Below, piece after piece: positions 42,695 to 50,889 of a stretch of DNA of 64,000 nt. The notes under the pieces were generated by a model. The model had not been told where the DNA came from, did not search any database, and was given only the letters and a program-made list of their open reading frames with translations. A program made the translations under genes and the position numbers. The stretch spans positions 1 to 64,000 of the forward strand of contig JAVBXP010000044.1 in NCBI GenBank assembly GCA_030824495.1, written 5' to 3'. This stretch comes from a bacterium. GTDB taxonomy: Bacteria > Pseudomonadota > Alphaproteobacteria > Caulobacterales > Caulobacteraceae. Each line of letters opens with the position of its first letter. Positions within the stretch are counted from its first letter, which is position 1.

Positions 42695-43555
42695 ATGGAC
42701 GTCAGGACCAGCGGCTGGATCAACGGATTTCTCGGGGTCCTCATCTTCAGCGGATCGCTGCCGGCGACGCGGGTGGCGGTGGCTGATTTCGACCCGGTGT
42801 TCCTCACCGCCGCCAGGGCCTCGATCGCGGCCCTGATGGCGATGGCGCTGCTGCTCGCCCTGCGGGCCAAGCGCCCGGACGCAAGCGACCTTGGCTCCCT
42901 AGCCATCATCGCCGCCGGCGTGGTGTTGGGGTTTCCGCTGCTGACCGCGTTCGCGTTGCAGCACATCACCTCGGCGCACTCGATCGTCTTCATCGGCCTG
43001 CTGCCGCTGGCGACCGCCATCTTCGCGGTGGTGCGGGGCGGCGAGCGGCCAAGGCCGTCTTTCTGGCTGTTCGCCGGTTTTGGCGCGGCCCTGGTGGCCG
43101 GCTTCGCCTTGACGCGGGGGGCGGACGCCTCGCCGGTCGGGGACAGCCTGATGATCGCCGCCGTGATCGTCTGCGGCCTGGGCTATGCGGAAGGCGGCCA
43201 ACTCTCGCGCCGGCTGGGCGGCTGGCAGGTGATCTGCTGGGCGCTGGTGATCGCCCTGCCCGTCATGCTGCTGATCGGCTGGGTCGCGCGCCCGGCGACG
43301 CTGACAGGCGTGAGCGCGCCGGCCTGGCTGGGCCTGGCCTACATCTCGCTGTTCAGCATGCTGATCGGGTTCATCTTCTGGTACCGCGGCCTGGCCGAGG
43401 GCGGCGTGGCGGCGGTCGGACAACTACAGCTTCTGCAGCCGTTCTTCGGCCTGGCCCTGGCGGCGAGCCTGCTGCACGAGCCGGTCGGCTGGTCGATGGC
43501 GGCGGTGACGCTCGCCGTCGTGGTCTGCGTCGCGGGCGCCAAGCGGTTCGCCTGA
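42695..43555 (+). CDS. EamA-family (DMT) transporter
   Basis: A 286-residue inner-membrane protein with about ten helices in two EamA halves (GWINGFLGVLIFSGSLPATRVAVADFDPVFLTAARA; SVWRG-like second half WLGLAYISLFSMLIGFIFWYRGLAEGG). It probably exports an amino acid or related metabolite. AAGGAG precedes the ATG at 42695; the ORF extension upstream is spurious. It is paired with the divergent MocR regulator. A type C repeat follows its stop. Confidence 0.88.
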   Translation: MDVRTSGWINGFLGVLIFSGSLPATRVAVADFDPVFLTAARASIAALMAMALLLALRAKRPDASDLGSLAIIAAGVVLGFPLLTAFALQHITSAHSIVFIGLLPLATAIFAVVRGGERPRPSFWLFAGFGAALVAGFALTRGADASPVGDSLMIAAVIVCGLGYAEGGQLSRRLGGWQVICWALVIALPVMLLIGWVARPATLTGVSAPAWLGLAYISLFSMLIGFIFWYRGLAEGGVAAVGQLQLLQPFFGLALAASLLHEPVGWSMAAVTLAVVVCVAGAKRFA

Positions 43556-43569
43556 CATGCCACCCAACT

Positions 43570-43673
43570 CGTCATCACCGGGCTTGTCCCGGTAATCCAT
43601 ACACACAAGCTTCACCGCGAAACCCCCATCCGCTCAGTCTATGGATGGCCGGCTCAAGCGGCCGGCCATAACG
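43570..43673. repeat. Palindromic intergenic repeat, type C copy 2
   Basis: Diverged copy of 11635-11740: CGTCATCACCGGGCTTGTCCCGGTAATCCATACACACA on the left and CAGTCTATGGATGGCCGGCTCAAGCGGCCGGCCATAACG on the right. As in copy 1, it fills the gap between two convergent genes (eamA and efp). Confidence 0.8.
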
Positions 43674-43697
43674 AACGGATGGGGTGTGTGCGTGACC

Positions 43698-44267
43698 TTA
43701 GTCCTTGGCGCGTTCCTGATAGGAGCCGTCCTCAGTGAGGATGACCACGCGGGTGCCGGCCGCGATGTACGGCGGCACCAGGATGCGCGCGCCATTCGTC
43801 AGGATAGCGGGCTTGTAGGAAGACGAAGCGGTCTGGTTCTTCACCGCCGGTTCGGTCTCGGCGATCTCGAAAGTCACCAGACGCGGCAGTTCCATGGCGA
43901 TCGGAACGCCTTCGTGGGTGGAGAGCTGGACGGTCATGCCGTCCTGCAGCCAGGACGCGTTGTCGCCGACAACGTCTTCCGACACCACGACCTGGTCGTA
44001 GGTTTCGGGCTGCATGAAGTGGAAGCCTTCACCGTCCTGGTAGAGGAAGTTGTAGTTGCGGTCGTCGACGAAGGCGCGTTCGACCTGCTCGGTCGTGCGC
44101 CAGCGTTCGGAAACCTTCACGCCGTCGGAGATGCGGCGCATGTTGAGCTGGGTCACCGGCGTGCCCTTGCCGGGGTGGATGTTCTCCGCCGTCAGGACGA
44201 CATAGAGCTTGCCGTCCATGTCTACGACGGCGCCTTTCCGGAGCGAGCTGGCAGCTACCTTCGTCAA
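43698..44267 (-). CDS. efp: Elongation factor P
   Basis: A 189-residue protein that relieves ribosome stalling at proline runs. [45 protein letters not shown] is the KOW-like domain, with the modified lysine exactly at K34 in HPGKGTP. Two OB domains follow, ending [19 protein letters not shown]. The family N-terminus begins at a TTG codon (44267) with GAGGA upstream; the listed ORF adds 36 spurious residues. epmA and epmB, which make and attach beta-lysine, lie directly opposite. Confidence 0.95.
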   Translation of the reverse strand: MTKVAASSLRKGAVVDMDGKLYVVLTAENIHPGKGTPVTQLNMRRISDGVKVSERWRTTEQVERAFVDDRNYNFLYQDGEGFHFMQPETYDQVVVSEDVVGDNASWLQDGMTVQLSTHEGVPIAMELPRLVTFEIAETEPAVKNQTASSSYKPAILTNGARILVPPYIAAGTRVVILTEDGSYQERAKD

Positions 44268-44404
44268 GTGGTTAGTCCTCGAACCTATTGGGGAGCCGAA
44301 AAGCGGCCCCGCGCGATTCCGCACGCCGGCGGTTTGTCGCGCACCTATACGATTGGCGGCCAGTTCGCCAGACATGTTCGTTTTCGTCGCAGAGGGAAAC
44401 CGCC

Positions 44405-45466
44405 TTGCAAAGCCCTGTTTCGTCCTCCTGGTGGCGCGCCGACCTCCACGCCGAGCGGCGCGGCTTCCTGCTGGCGCGCAATGCGATCAAGCGCGCCTTC
44501 CGCGACTGGTTCGAGGCGCAGGGCTTCCTGGAGGTCGAGTGTGCGGCGCTGCAGGTCTCGCCCGGCAACGAGGCTCACCTGCACGCCTTCGCCACCGAAG
44601 CAGTCGGCATGGGCGGCGAGCGCACCCCGCTCTACCTGCACACCTCGCCGGAGTTTGCGGCCAAGAAGCTGCTGGCGGCGGGCGAGACCCAGATCTTCGA
44701 TTTCGCCAGGGTATGGCGCAATCGCGAGCGCGGTCCCTTGCACCACCCGGAGTTCACCCTGCTGGAGTGGTATCGGGCCGGCGCCCCCTATGAGACGCTG
44801 ATGGCCGACTGCGCGAGCCTGATGGCCGTGGCGGCCGAGAGCGCCGGCGCCAAGCTACTGTCCTTCCGCGGCCATGAGGCCGATCCGTTCCTGGAACCGG
44901 AGCGGGTGACCCTGGCCCAAGCCTTCGATCAGTTCGCGGGCATCGACCTGTTGGCCAGCGTGTCGGCGGACGGGTCCACTGATCGCGAGGGGCTGGCGGC
45001 GGCCGCCAAGAGCGCCGGCGTTCGAGTGTCGGACGACGACAACTGGGCCGACATCTACAGCAAGGTATTGGTCGAGCGGATCGAACCTAAGCTTGGCATG
45101 GGCCGACCGACCATTCTCTGCGAGTACCCGATCAGCGAAGCGGCCTTGGCGCGGCCCAAGGCGGCCGATCCACGGGTGGCCGAGCGTTTCGAGCTCTATG
45201 CCTGCGGCGTCGAACTCGCCAACGCCTTCGGCGAGCTCACCGACCCCGTGGAGCAACGGCGGCGGTTCGAGGCCGAGATGGACGAGAAGGCCCGCGTCTA
45301 TGGCGAACGCTATCCGATCGACGAGGACTTCCTGGCCGCCCTGCCCCACATGCCGCACGCCTGCGGATCGGCTCTCGGCTTCGACCGCCTGGTGATGCTG
45401 GCCACCGGCGCGGCCCGCATCGAACAGGTGCTCTGGACGCCGCTCGCGCCGACGCCGGGGCTATAG
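44405..45466 (+). CDS. epmA: EF-P beta-lysine ligase EpmA
   Basis: A 353-residue LysRS-like protein without the tRNA-binding N-terminal domain. Class II motifs: [34 protein letters not shown] (motif 1), [28 protein letters not shown] (motif 2) and [18 protein letters not shown] (motif 3). EpmA ligates beta-lysine to K34 of EF-P. The start is a TTG at 44405 with GAGGGA nine bases upstream; the longer ORF runs into the divergent efp region. epmB follows 44 bases later. Confidence 0.93.
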   Translation: MQSPVSSSWWRADLHAERRGFLLARNAIKRAFRDWFEAQGFLEVECAALQVSPGNEAHLHAFATEAVGMGGERTPLYLHTSPEFAAKKLLAAGETQIFDFARVWRNRERGPLHHPEFTLLEWYRAGAPYETLMADCASLMAVAAESAGAKLLSFRGHEADPFLEPERVTLAQAFDQFAGIDLLASVSADGSTDREGLAAAAKSAGVRVSDDDNWADIYSKVLVERIEPKLGMGRPTILCEYPISEAALARPKAADPRVAERFELYACGVELANAFGELTDPVEQRRRFEAEMDEKARVYGERYPIDEDFLAALPHMPHACGSALGFDRLVMLATGAARIEQVLWTPLAPTPGL

Positions 45467-45510
45467 GCCGCTGCGCCGCCCAACGCGGCGAATTTGCGAG
45501 AAGCCCCCGC

Positions 45511-46569
45511 ATGGGCCATATGCGCGCCATGACCGCCGCCCCCACCCTGCGCAGCCCGCAAGCGCTAGCCCACGCCGGCCTGATCGCGCCTGAGCGGCTG
45601 CCGGCGCTCGAACGCGTGGCGGCGCAATACGCGGTGGCCATCACGCCGGGCCTGGCCGAGCTGATTGATCCGGCCGATCCCGCCGATCCCATCGCCCGCC
45701 AGTTCCTGCCCGCCGAGGCCGAGTTGGAAATGGACGACCTGGAGAGCGCCGACCCGATCGGCGACTTCACCCACAGCCCGGTGGAAGGCATCGTCCATCG
45801 CTACGGCGACCGCGTGCTGCTGAAGATCACCCATACCTGCGCGGTCTATTGCCGGTTCTGCTTCCGGCGCGAGATGGTCGGACCCGACGGCCTCAAGCCG
45901 CTGACGCCCAAGGCGCTGGACGCAGCGCTGGCCTATGTGGCCGAGCACCCTGAGATCTGGGAGGTGATCGTCACAGGCGGCGACCCCCTGGTGCTGTCGC
46001 CGCGGCGCCTGGCGGAGTTGACGCAGCGGCTCGCCAGGATCGACCACGTGAAGGTAGTCCGCTTCCACACCCGCGTCCCGGCTGTAGATCCCCAGGCGAT
46101 CACCGAGGAACTGGTCGAGGCGCTGAAGTGCCCCGGCAAGGCGGTCTATGTCGCCCTGCACGCCAATCACCCGCGCGAGATGACCGCCGAGGTCCGCGCG
46201 GCCTGCGCCAGGTTCGTCGACGCTGGCCTGCCGATGATCAGCCAGACCGTCTTGCTGAAGGGCGTGAACGACGATCCGGCCGTACTCGGCGCCCTGATGC
46301 GGGCCTTCGTCGAGACGCGGATCAAGCCCTACTACCTGCACCAAGGCGACCTGGCGCCCGGCACCGGCCACCTGCGCACCAGCGTGGAAGAAGGCCGGGC
46401 GGTGATGCGCGAGATGCGCGGCCGGTTCTCGGGCCTGTGCCAGCCGACCTATGTGCTCGACATCCCCGATGGCCACGGCAAGGTCCCGATCGGGCCGAAC
46501 TACCTGGCGCAGGGCGGAGAAGTCGAGGACCCGAACGGTGTCTCGCACGCCTATCCGCCGCGGCGTTGA
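45511..46569 (+). CDS. epmB: EF-P-lysine 2,3-aminomutase EpmB
   Basis: A 352-residue radical SAM, PLP-dependent aminomutase that turns L-lysine into beta-lysine for EF-P. The cluster ligands are C110, C114 and C117 in ITHTCAVYCRFCFRREMVG. IWEVIVTGGDPLVLSPRRL and HTRVPAVDPQAIT follow, and DIPDGHGKVPIGPNYL holds the PLP lysine. It has the short EpmB length, without the extensions of clostridial KAM. ATGs at 45520 and 45529 are alternative starts. It completes an efp-epmA-epmB module; an EpmC hydroxylase is not seen. Confidence 0.92.
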   Translation: MGHMRAMTAAPTLRSPQALAHAGLIAPERLPALERVAAQYAVAITPGLAELIDPADPADPIARQFLPAEAELEMDDLESADPIGDFTHSPVEGIVHRYGDRVLLKITHTCAVYCRFCFRREMVGPDGLKPLTPKALDAALAYVAEHPEIWEVIVTGGDPLVLSPRRLAELTQRLARIDHVKVVRFHTRVPAVDPQAITEELVEALKCPGKAVYVALHANHPREMTAEVRAACARFVDAGLPMISQTVLLKGVNDDPAVLGALMRAFVETRIKPYYLHQGDLAPGTGHLRTSVEEGRAVMREMRGRFSGLCQPTYVLDIPDGHGKVPIGPNYLAQGGEVEDPNGVSHAYPPRR

Positions 46570-46636
46570 GCAAACGCGGTTCTTAGCCTAGCCTCGGGTC
46601 ATCCCGCGCACGCGGTCGGCCGAGGGGGGACCTCGC

Positions 46637-47092
46637 ATGACGTCACGAAATTCGGTCTTGGCCGCGATCGTGCTGGGCGGCCTGGTCGCCGGCACGGTGG
46701 ATATCGGCGCGGCCATGCTGATCAGCGGCAAGAGCATGGCCTTCATCCTGCAGTTCATCGCCAGCGGCGCGATAGGCAAAGGCGCGTTTGACGGCGGAAC
46801 GGGAACCGTCGTGTTGGGCGCGCTTCTGCAAGGGGCGATGTCGCTGATCATCGCGGCGATCTTCGTGCTGGCGAGTTTGAAACTGCCCTGGATGCGGCGG
46901 CGCTGGGTGGCCGCCGGCCTGGCGTTCGGCGTGGCGACCTATTTCGTCATGACGTACGTGGTCGTCCCGCTCTCGGCGGTGGGCGGCGGCTGGCACTTCT
47001 CGCCCCTGCCGTTCATCAAGAACCTGGCGGCCATGCTGGTCTTTGGCCTGATCGTCTCGGCCTTCGCGCGGCGGTACGTGAGGCCAGTCTAG
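46637..47092 (+). CDS. Four-helix membrane protein of unknown function
   Basis: A 151-residue protein with about four membrane helices (VLAAIVLGGLVAGTVDIGAAMLI; GTVVLGALLQGAMSLIIAAIFVLASL; WVAAGLAFGVATYFVMTYVVVPL; NLAAMLVFGLIVSAFA). A purine-rich site (GAGGGGGGACC) precedes the ATG. No family is recognised with confidence. It overlaps the flippase stop by four bases in convergent orientation. Confidence 0.75.
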   Translation: MTSRNSVLAAIVLGGLVAGTVDIGAAMLISGKSMAFILQFIASGAIGKGAFDGGTGTVVLGALLQGAMSLIIAAIFVLASLKLPWMRRRWVAAGLAFGVATYFVMTYVVVPLSAVGGGWHFSPLPFIKNLAAMLVFGLIVSAFARRYVRPV

Positions 47093-47451
47093 GCGGGGCT
47101 CTGGCTCACCACGACGACCAGCCCGGCGAGCATCAACCCGTAGCCAATCGCCATCTGCCAGGAGAACGCCTCCTTGAAGATCAGCCACGCCGCCAGCGGC
47201 ACCAGCGCCGAGCCGACCAGCGAGAACATGTAGGCGCTGGAGAGCGGCACGCGGGTGAGGACGTAGAACCAGAACACGGCCGTCACGCCGTACCAGGCGA
47301 AGGCTCCCATCAAAGGCCAGTTCTGCAGGACCCGCAGGATGAAGGGTCCCTCAAGCCGGGTGTCGTACATCGACGCCCACTTGAACATCACCTGGCCGAC
47401 CGGCAGGGCGACAGCGAAGACGGAGCACAGCAACGCGTCCTTCCAATGCAT
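47089..47451 (-). CDS. Small EamA/SMR-like membrane protein, probable lipid-linked sugar flippase subunit
   Basis: A 120-residue protein with four helices: DALLCSVFAVALPVGQVMFKWASM, LMGAFAWYGVTAVFWFYVLTRVPLSSAYMFSLVGSALVPLAAWLIFKEAFSWQMAIGYGLMLAGLVVVV. The pattern of EamA/SMR proteins such as ArnE/ArnF is clear. It starts four bases after the GT2 stop, so it is the last gene of the glycosylation operon, and it may flip the polyprenyl-linked sugar made by that GT2 (inference from context). Confidence 0.75.
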   Translation of the reverse strand: MHWKDALLCSVFAVALPVGQVMFKWASMYDTRLEGPFILRVLQNWPLMGAFAWYGVTAVFWFYVLTRVPLSSAYMFSLVGSALVPLAAWLIFKEAFSWQMAIGYGLMLAGLVVVVSQSPA

Positions 47452-47455
47452 CAGT

Positions 47456-48514
47456 CTACTCGTCGGCTATGCGCTCAAGCGTGCGCAGATAGGGATGGAT
47501 GGGACGCGACGGCACGTTCATGACGTCGAAATTGATCGCCTGCAGCAGCAACTGCACGCCCACGATCACGGGCAGAGCCGCGGTCATGACCACGCCCGCC
47601 GACGCCACCTGACCAGGATCACGCACAGCCAGCCAGTTCAGGCCATAGAGCGAACCGAACGCCAGCAGCATCGCCCCGGCCAGGGTCTCTAGCGTGGCGA
47701 CGTTGAAGTCGCGGACGAAATACTGGCCAAAGACCCGGCGGACGAAATTGCGCAGGTGCCGGAAGAAGAACGGTCCCACCACGGCGCCGATCCGCAGATT
47801 GGACACCTCGTCCCCATACCGGGCGGGCATCGGGACGTCGCGGACCACCGCGCGCAGCGTGCCGAGGTGGTAGAGCAGATCGGTCTCGAAGAAGAACCGC
47901 CGCGAGACGTCTCGCTTGATCACCTGCTTGGCCACGCTCGCCTCGATGGCGGTGAAGCCATTGGTAGGATCAAAGACGTTCCAATAGCCGGTTGAGACCT
48001 TGGCGGCGAAGGACAGGACTGCGTTCCCCAACGCTCGCACGCCCGGCATGGTCGTCAGATGGCTGAGGGAGGTGAACCGGTTGCCCTTGGTGTAGTCCGC
48101 CTCGCCAAGCAGGATCGGGGCGACAAGGTGCGGCAAGTAGCCGAGGTCCATCTGGTCGTCGCCGTCCACCTTGACCAGGATCCGGCCGCCACGTCGTTCG
48201 GCCTCGGCGTAACCGGCCATGACCGCGCCGCCGACCCCGCGGTTCTCCGGCAGCCGGACGACCACCACCCGGCCGTCAAGGTCTTGGGCCTCCAGGAAAT
48301 CGGCCGAGCCTTGCGGACAGGCGTCATCGACGCAGACGATGCCTTCGATCCAGGACGGCGCGTGCGAAATGACCTGCAGGATGTGATCGCGAACCTTGTA
48401 GCAGGGGATGACCAGCCAGACGCCGGCATCCCGCAGCGCGGTCTGCAATGGGGCGCCGAAGTCGTGTTGCGGGGCCAGACTGGCGCTCAACGACGCTGAA
48501 GCAACGCTGGCCAT
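47456..48514 (-). CDS. Polyprenyl-phosphate glycosyltransferase (GT2) with C-terminal membrane helices
   Basis: A 352-residue protein. The GT-A domain has VWLVIPCYKVRDHILQVI, IVCVDDACPQGSADFLE, ENRGVGGAVMAGYAEAERRGG and the DxD-type site ILVKVDGDDQMDLGYLP. The C-terminal part (about 260-340) has two hydrophobic helices (LAGAMLLAFGSLYGLNWL; AGVVMTAALPVIVGVQLLLQAI), as in DPM1/ArnC/GtrB enzymes that load a sugar on a polyprenyl phosphate. The ATG overlaps the upstream stop (TGATGG). The sugar is unknown. Confidence 0.85.
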   Translation of the reverse strand: MASVASASLSASLAPQHDFGAPLQTALRDAGVWLVIPCYKVRDHILQVISHAPSWIEGIVCVDDACPQGSADFLEAQDLDGRVVVVRLPENRGVGGAVMAGYAEAERRGGRILVKVDGDDQMDLGYLPHLVAPILLGEADYTKGNRFTSLSHLTTMPGVRALGNAVLSFAAKVSTGYWNVFDPTNGFTAIEASVAKQVIKRDVSRRFFFETDLLYHLGTLRAVVRDVPMPARYGDEVSNLRIGAVVGPFFFRHLRNFVRRVFGQYFVRDFNVATLETLAGAMLLAFGSLYGLNWLAVRDPGQVASAGVVMTAALPVIVGVQLLLQAINFDVMNVPSRPIHPYLRTLERIADE

Positions 48515-49116
48515 CAGAACGGCTCCCAGACCAGAGCGACTTGGTGGATGAGCACCTCTCCCCCTGCACCATCATCCAGATCGAGGCGGATGTGCTTGAT
48601 CATCGACTTCATCCAATCATCGCCGCCGGCGCGCAGAGCTTCCATGTCGTACACCAGCACAACGGGAACGCCGGTCGGCGGGACGACAGCGCCCGCGGGA
48701 CGGCTCATGAAACGCGCCGATTCGGGATGCTGTTCGGTGGCGTAGTAGACCGTCCCATCCCAGTTCGCCGTCGCCTTCACCCGCGTCAACCGCACGACCA
48801 GCAAGCTCGCCTCGGATCCCCCTAGGCCCTCGGTCGGAAGACGCAGCCCCGGATCGGAAGCCGCCCCAGATACCAATAGTCCTTGGCCGGGGACGAACTT
48901 CGCCGTCGCATTGAGCAAATCGAGCCCTACTGGCGCCTGACTAAAATCCCAGCTTTTCACAACGCGAGCCGGTTGCTCGCCAAGCATCAGGGTCTGGCTC
49001 GCCGCATCCCACTTCACCAGGGAGGCCCAGTCTCGCTCCGGCTCGGGATAGTTGGGCTTGTCGCAGGCGGTCAGGGCCAGCGCCGCCAGCAGGCCCGCAA
49101 GGATCGACCGGCTCAT
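48514..49116 (-). CDS. Lipoprotein of unknown function in glycosylation operon
   Basis: A 200-residue protein starting MSRSILAGLLAALALTACDKPN, a lipobox with Cys18. The rest is a soluble, beta-rich looking domain (KSWDFSQAPVGLDLLNATAKFVPGQGLLVSGAASDPGLRL...IKHIRLDLDDGAGGEVLIHQVALVWEPF) that recalls carbohydrate-binding jelly-roll proteins, but no family is recognised. Its ATG overlaps the TGA of the GT-C gene (ATGA) and its stop overlaps the GT2 start, so it is fully embedded in the operon. Confidence 0.75.
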   Translation of the reverse strand: MSRSILAGLLAALALTACDKPNYPEPERDWASLVKWDAASQTLMLGEQPARVVKSWDFSQAPVGLDLLNATAKFVPGQGLLVSGAASDPGLRLPTEGLGGSEASLLVVRLTRVKATANWDGTVYYATEQHPESARFMSRPAGAVVPPTGVPVVLVYDMEALRAGGDDWMKSMIKHIRLDLDDGAGGEVLIHQVALVWEPF

Positions 49117-50798
49117 TGGTCGGGCTCCCGGATATAGGCCGAGATCTCCTGGCCGCTGAAGACCTTGCGCCACTTCGGCCCCGGCGTTCGGTCCCCAAAT
49201 ACGATCGCGCTCTGGGCGTCCCGGAGCGGGCGCTCGCGGAGCGGCCCGCGCGGCGCGTTCCGAACGATCACCTTGCCTTGGAGGCGTAGGAAGGCGACGT
49301 GGCCCTGATTGCCGTTATCGATGATCACCACCGTCGGGATGGTGTGGCTGGTGAGCGCGCTGGCGACATGCAGTTCGTGCTCGATCGCCTGGCGCTGCGT
49401 CGCGATCTCGCCGCCCCAGGAGTCGTCGGCCTTTGTCGACAACAGGCCGAGCGCCACGAAATAGGCGGGCCACGCGCGCCGAAGCGGAACGCCCATCAGG
49501 GTCGCAAGCGCAACGCCAAGCGTCGCAAGGGTCGCCAGTAGGCGTGAGCCGCCAGAATAGCCGAACAGGAACGGCATCACGTCCGGCGATGCGAAGGCCG
49601 TAACCGCGGCGCCGTCCCACGGATTCAGCTGCACGCCGAGCGCCAGGACCCCGAGCAGGCCCGCTAGGCCGACCAGTATGGCGCCAGCGGCGAGCACGCG
49701 GGTCCTATAGGGGGCGGACATCTCCCACGTGCTCAGCGGACGGGCGGCCAACAGCCAGAGCATCGGCACGAAGAACTCGAAATAGCGTCCCCAGAGCCGC
49801 TTGGTCTCGGTCTCTATCGCCGCCATCTTGAACGAGAAGATTGCGACCATGGCCAGGGTTCCAGCCAGGCAGAGCGCCGCGAACAGGAAGGTCAGGTCGC
49901 CTGCGTCGGCGCGAAGCAGCCCGCGCTGGCGGATCACGACGGCCGCCGCGATCACCGGGACGGCGACCAGCACCGTCGTCAAGGACAGCATGGCCGTGGC
50001 CGAAAGCGCCGCCATGCCGACCGCATTCGTGGCCGGCTCGCGACCGAGGTGTTCCGAATAGGCCGCACCGGAGAAGAAGGTGACCGCCTGTCCCAAGGAC
50101 TGGCCGTCGATGAGCTCGATGCCGGTTCCGATCACCATGAAGGCGAGCCCGAAGAGCGCCACTCGGCCGAGCAGCAGCGCCAATGTGGTGCGGCGGAGCA
50201 GCGCCTCGACAAGACAAAGCGCGACATAGGCGGCGACCACGACAACGCCGTGCGGCTTGATCAGCACCAGGCCGCCGGCCAAGCCGCCGACAAGTCCGGC
50301 GCTGAGCAACGGACGGGAGGACGTCCGGTAGAGGACGTAGACGATCAGGCTGAGCAGCCCGGCGTAGACCCCGTCCGGCATCGCGGCGAAAGCGTATCGG
50401 TAATAGGGGAAGACCGCGGCGATCAGCAGGAAGCCGAGCGCGACCTTGCGGCCGGTCTCCTTGAGCGCGATCAGGTAAAGAAGGCCCAGGCCGCCGAAAT
50501 AGGACGCGGCGCCGATGAGCCTCATCCACGGGACGAGGTTCAACGATAGGGCGTCCACCGATCGGACAAGCCAGAAATAGAGCGTATTTGCGACCGGCTG
50601 GACGGTCTTGTAGCGGTCAGGATCGATCGCCAGTTCGCGTCCGTAGAGCGCGCGGATCAGATAGGCGCCCTCATCGGCCGCATAGAGCGGAAGCTCCGCG
50701 AACAGCCGATTCACATAGAAGAGCAAAACCCCGGCGCCGGCGCATAGGACAAGAGCCTGGCCCAACCAAGGGCCCCATTTTCTAGACCACCCGCGCAC
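49113..50798 (-). CDS. GT-C membrane glycosyltransferase, ArnT/PMT-like
   Basis: A 561-residue inner-membrane protein with about 11-12 helices and an acidic DE motif in the first periplasmic loop (LYAADEGAYLIRALYG), as in GT-C enzymes that take a sugar from a polyprenyl phosphate donor. The C-terminal 120 residues form a periplasmic domain (SHTIPTVVIIDNGNQGHVAFLRLQGKVIVRN). It is the first gene of a four-gene coupled operon with a lipoprotein, a GT2 and a flippase-like protein, which fits a pathway modifying a surface molecule. The start is GTG at 50798. Confidence 0.8.
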   Translation of the reverse strand: MRGWSRKWGPWLGQALVLCAGAGVLLFYVNRLFAELPLYAADEGAYLIRALYGRELAIDPDRYKTVQPVANTLYFWLVRSVDALSLNLVPWMRLIGAASYFGGLGLLYLIALKETGRKVALGFLLIAAVFPYYRYAFAAMPDGVYAGLLSLIVYVLYRTSSRPLLSAGLVGGLAGGLVLIKPHGVVVVAAYVALCLVEALLRRTTLALLLGRVALFGLAFMVIGTGIELIDGQSLGQAVTFFSGAAYSEHLGREPATNAVGMAALSATAMLSLTTVLVAVPVIAAAVVIRQRGLLRADAGDLTFLFAALCLAGTLAMVAIFSFKMAAIETETKRLWGRYFEFFVPMLWLLAARPLSTWEMSAPYRTRVLAAGAILVGLAGLLGVLALGVQLNPWDGAAVTAFASPDVMPFLFGYSGGSRLLATLATLGVALATLMGVPLRRAWPAYFVALGLLSTKADDSWGGEIATQRQAIEHELHVASALTSHTIPTVVIIDNGNQGHVAFLRLQGKVIVRNAPRGPLRERPLRDAQSAIVFGDRTPGPKWRKVFSGQEISAYIREPDQ

Positions 50799-50889
50799 TC
50801 GCCCAGCCCGCCACTAAAAAACGACGCCCGCCCCCGGGTTCGATATCAAGCTATAGTAGCGGTCGACCAAAAATCCACTACGCAACGAT

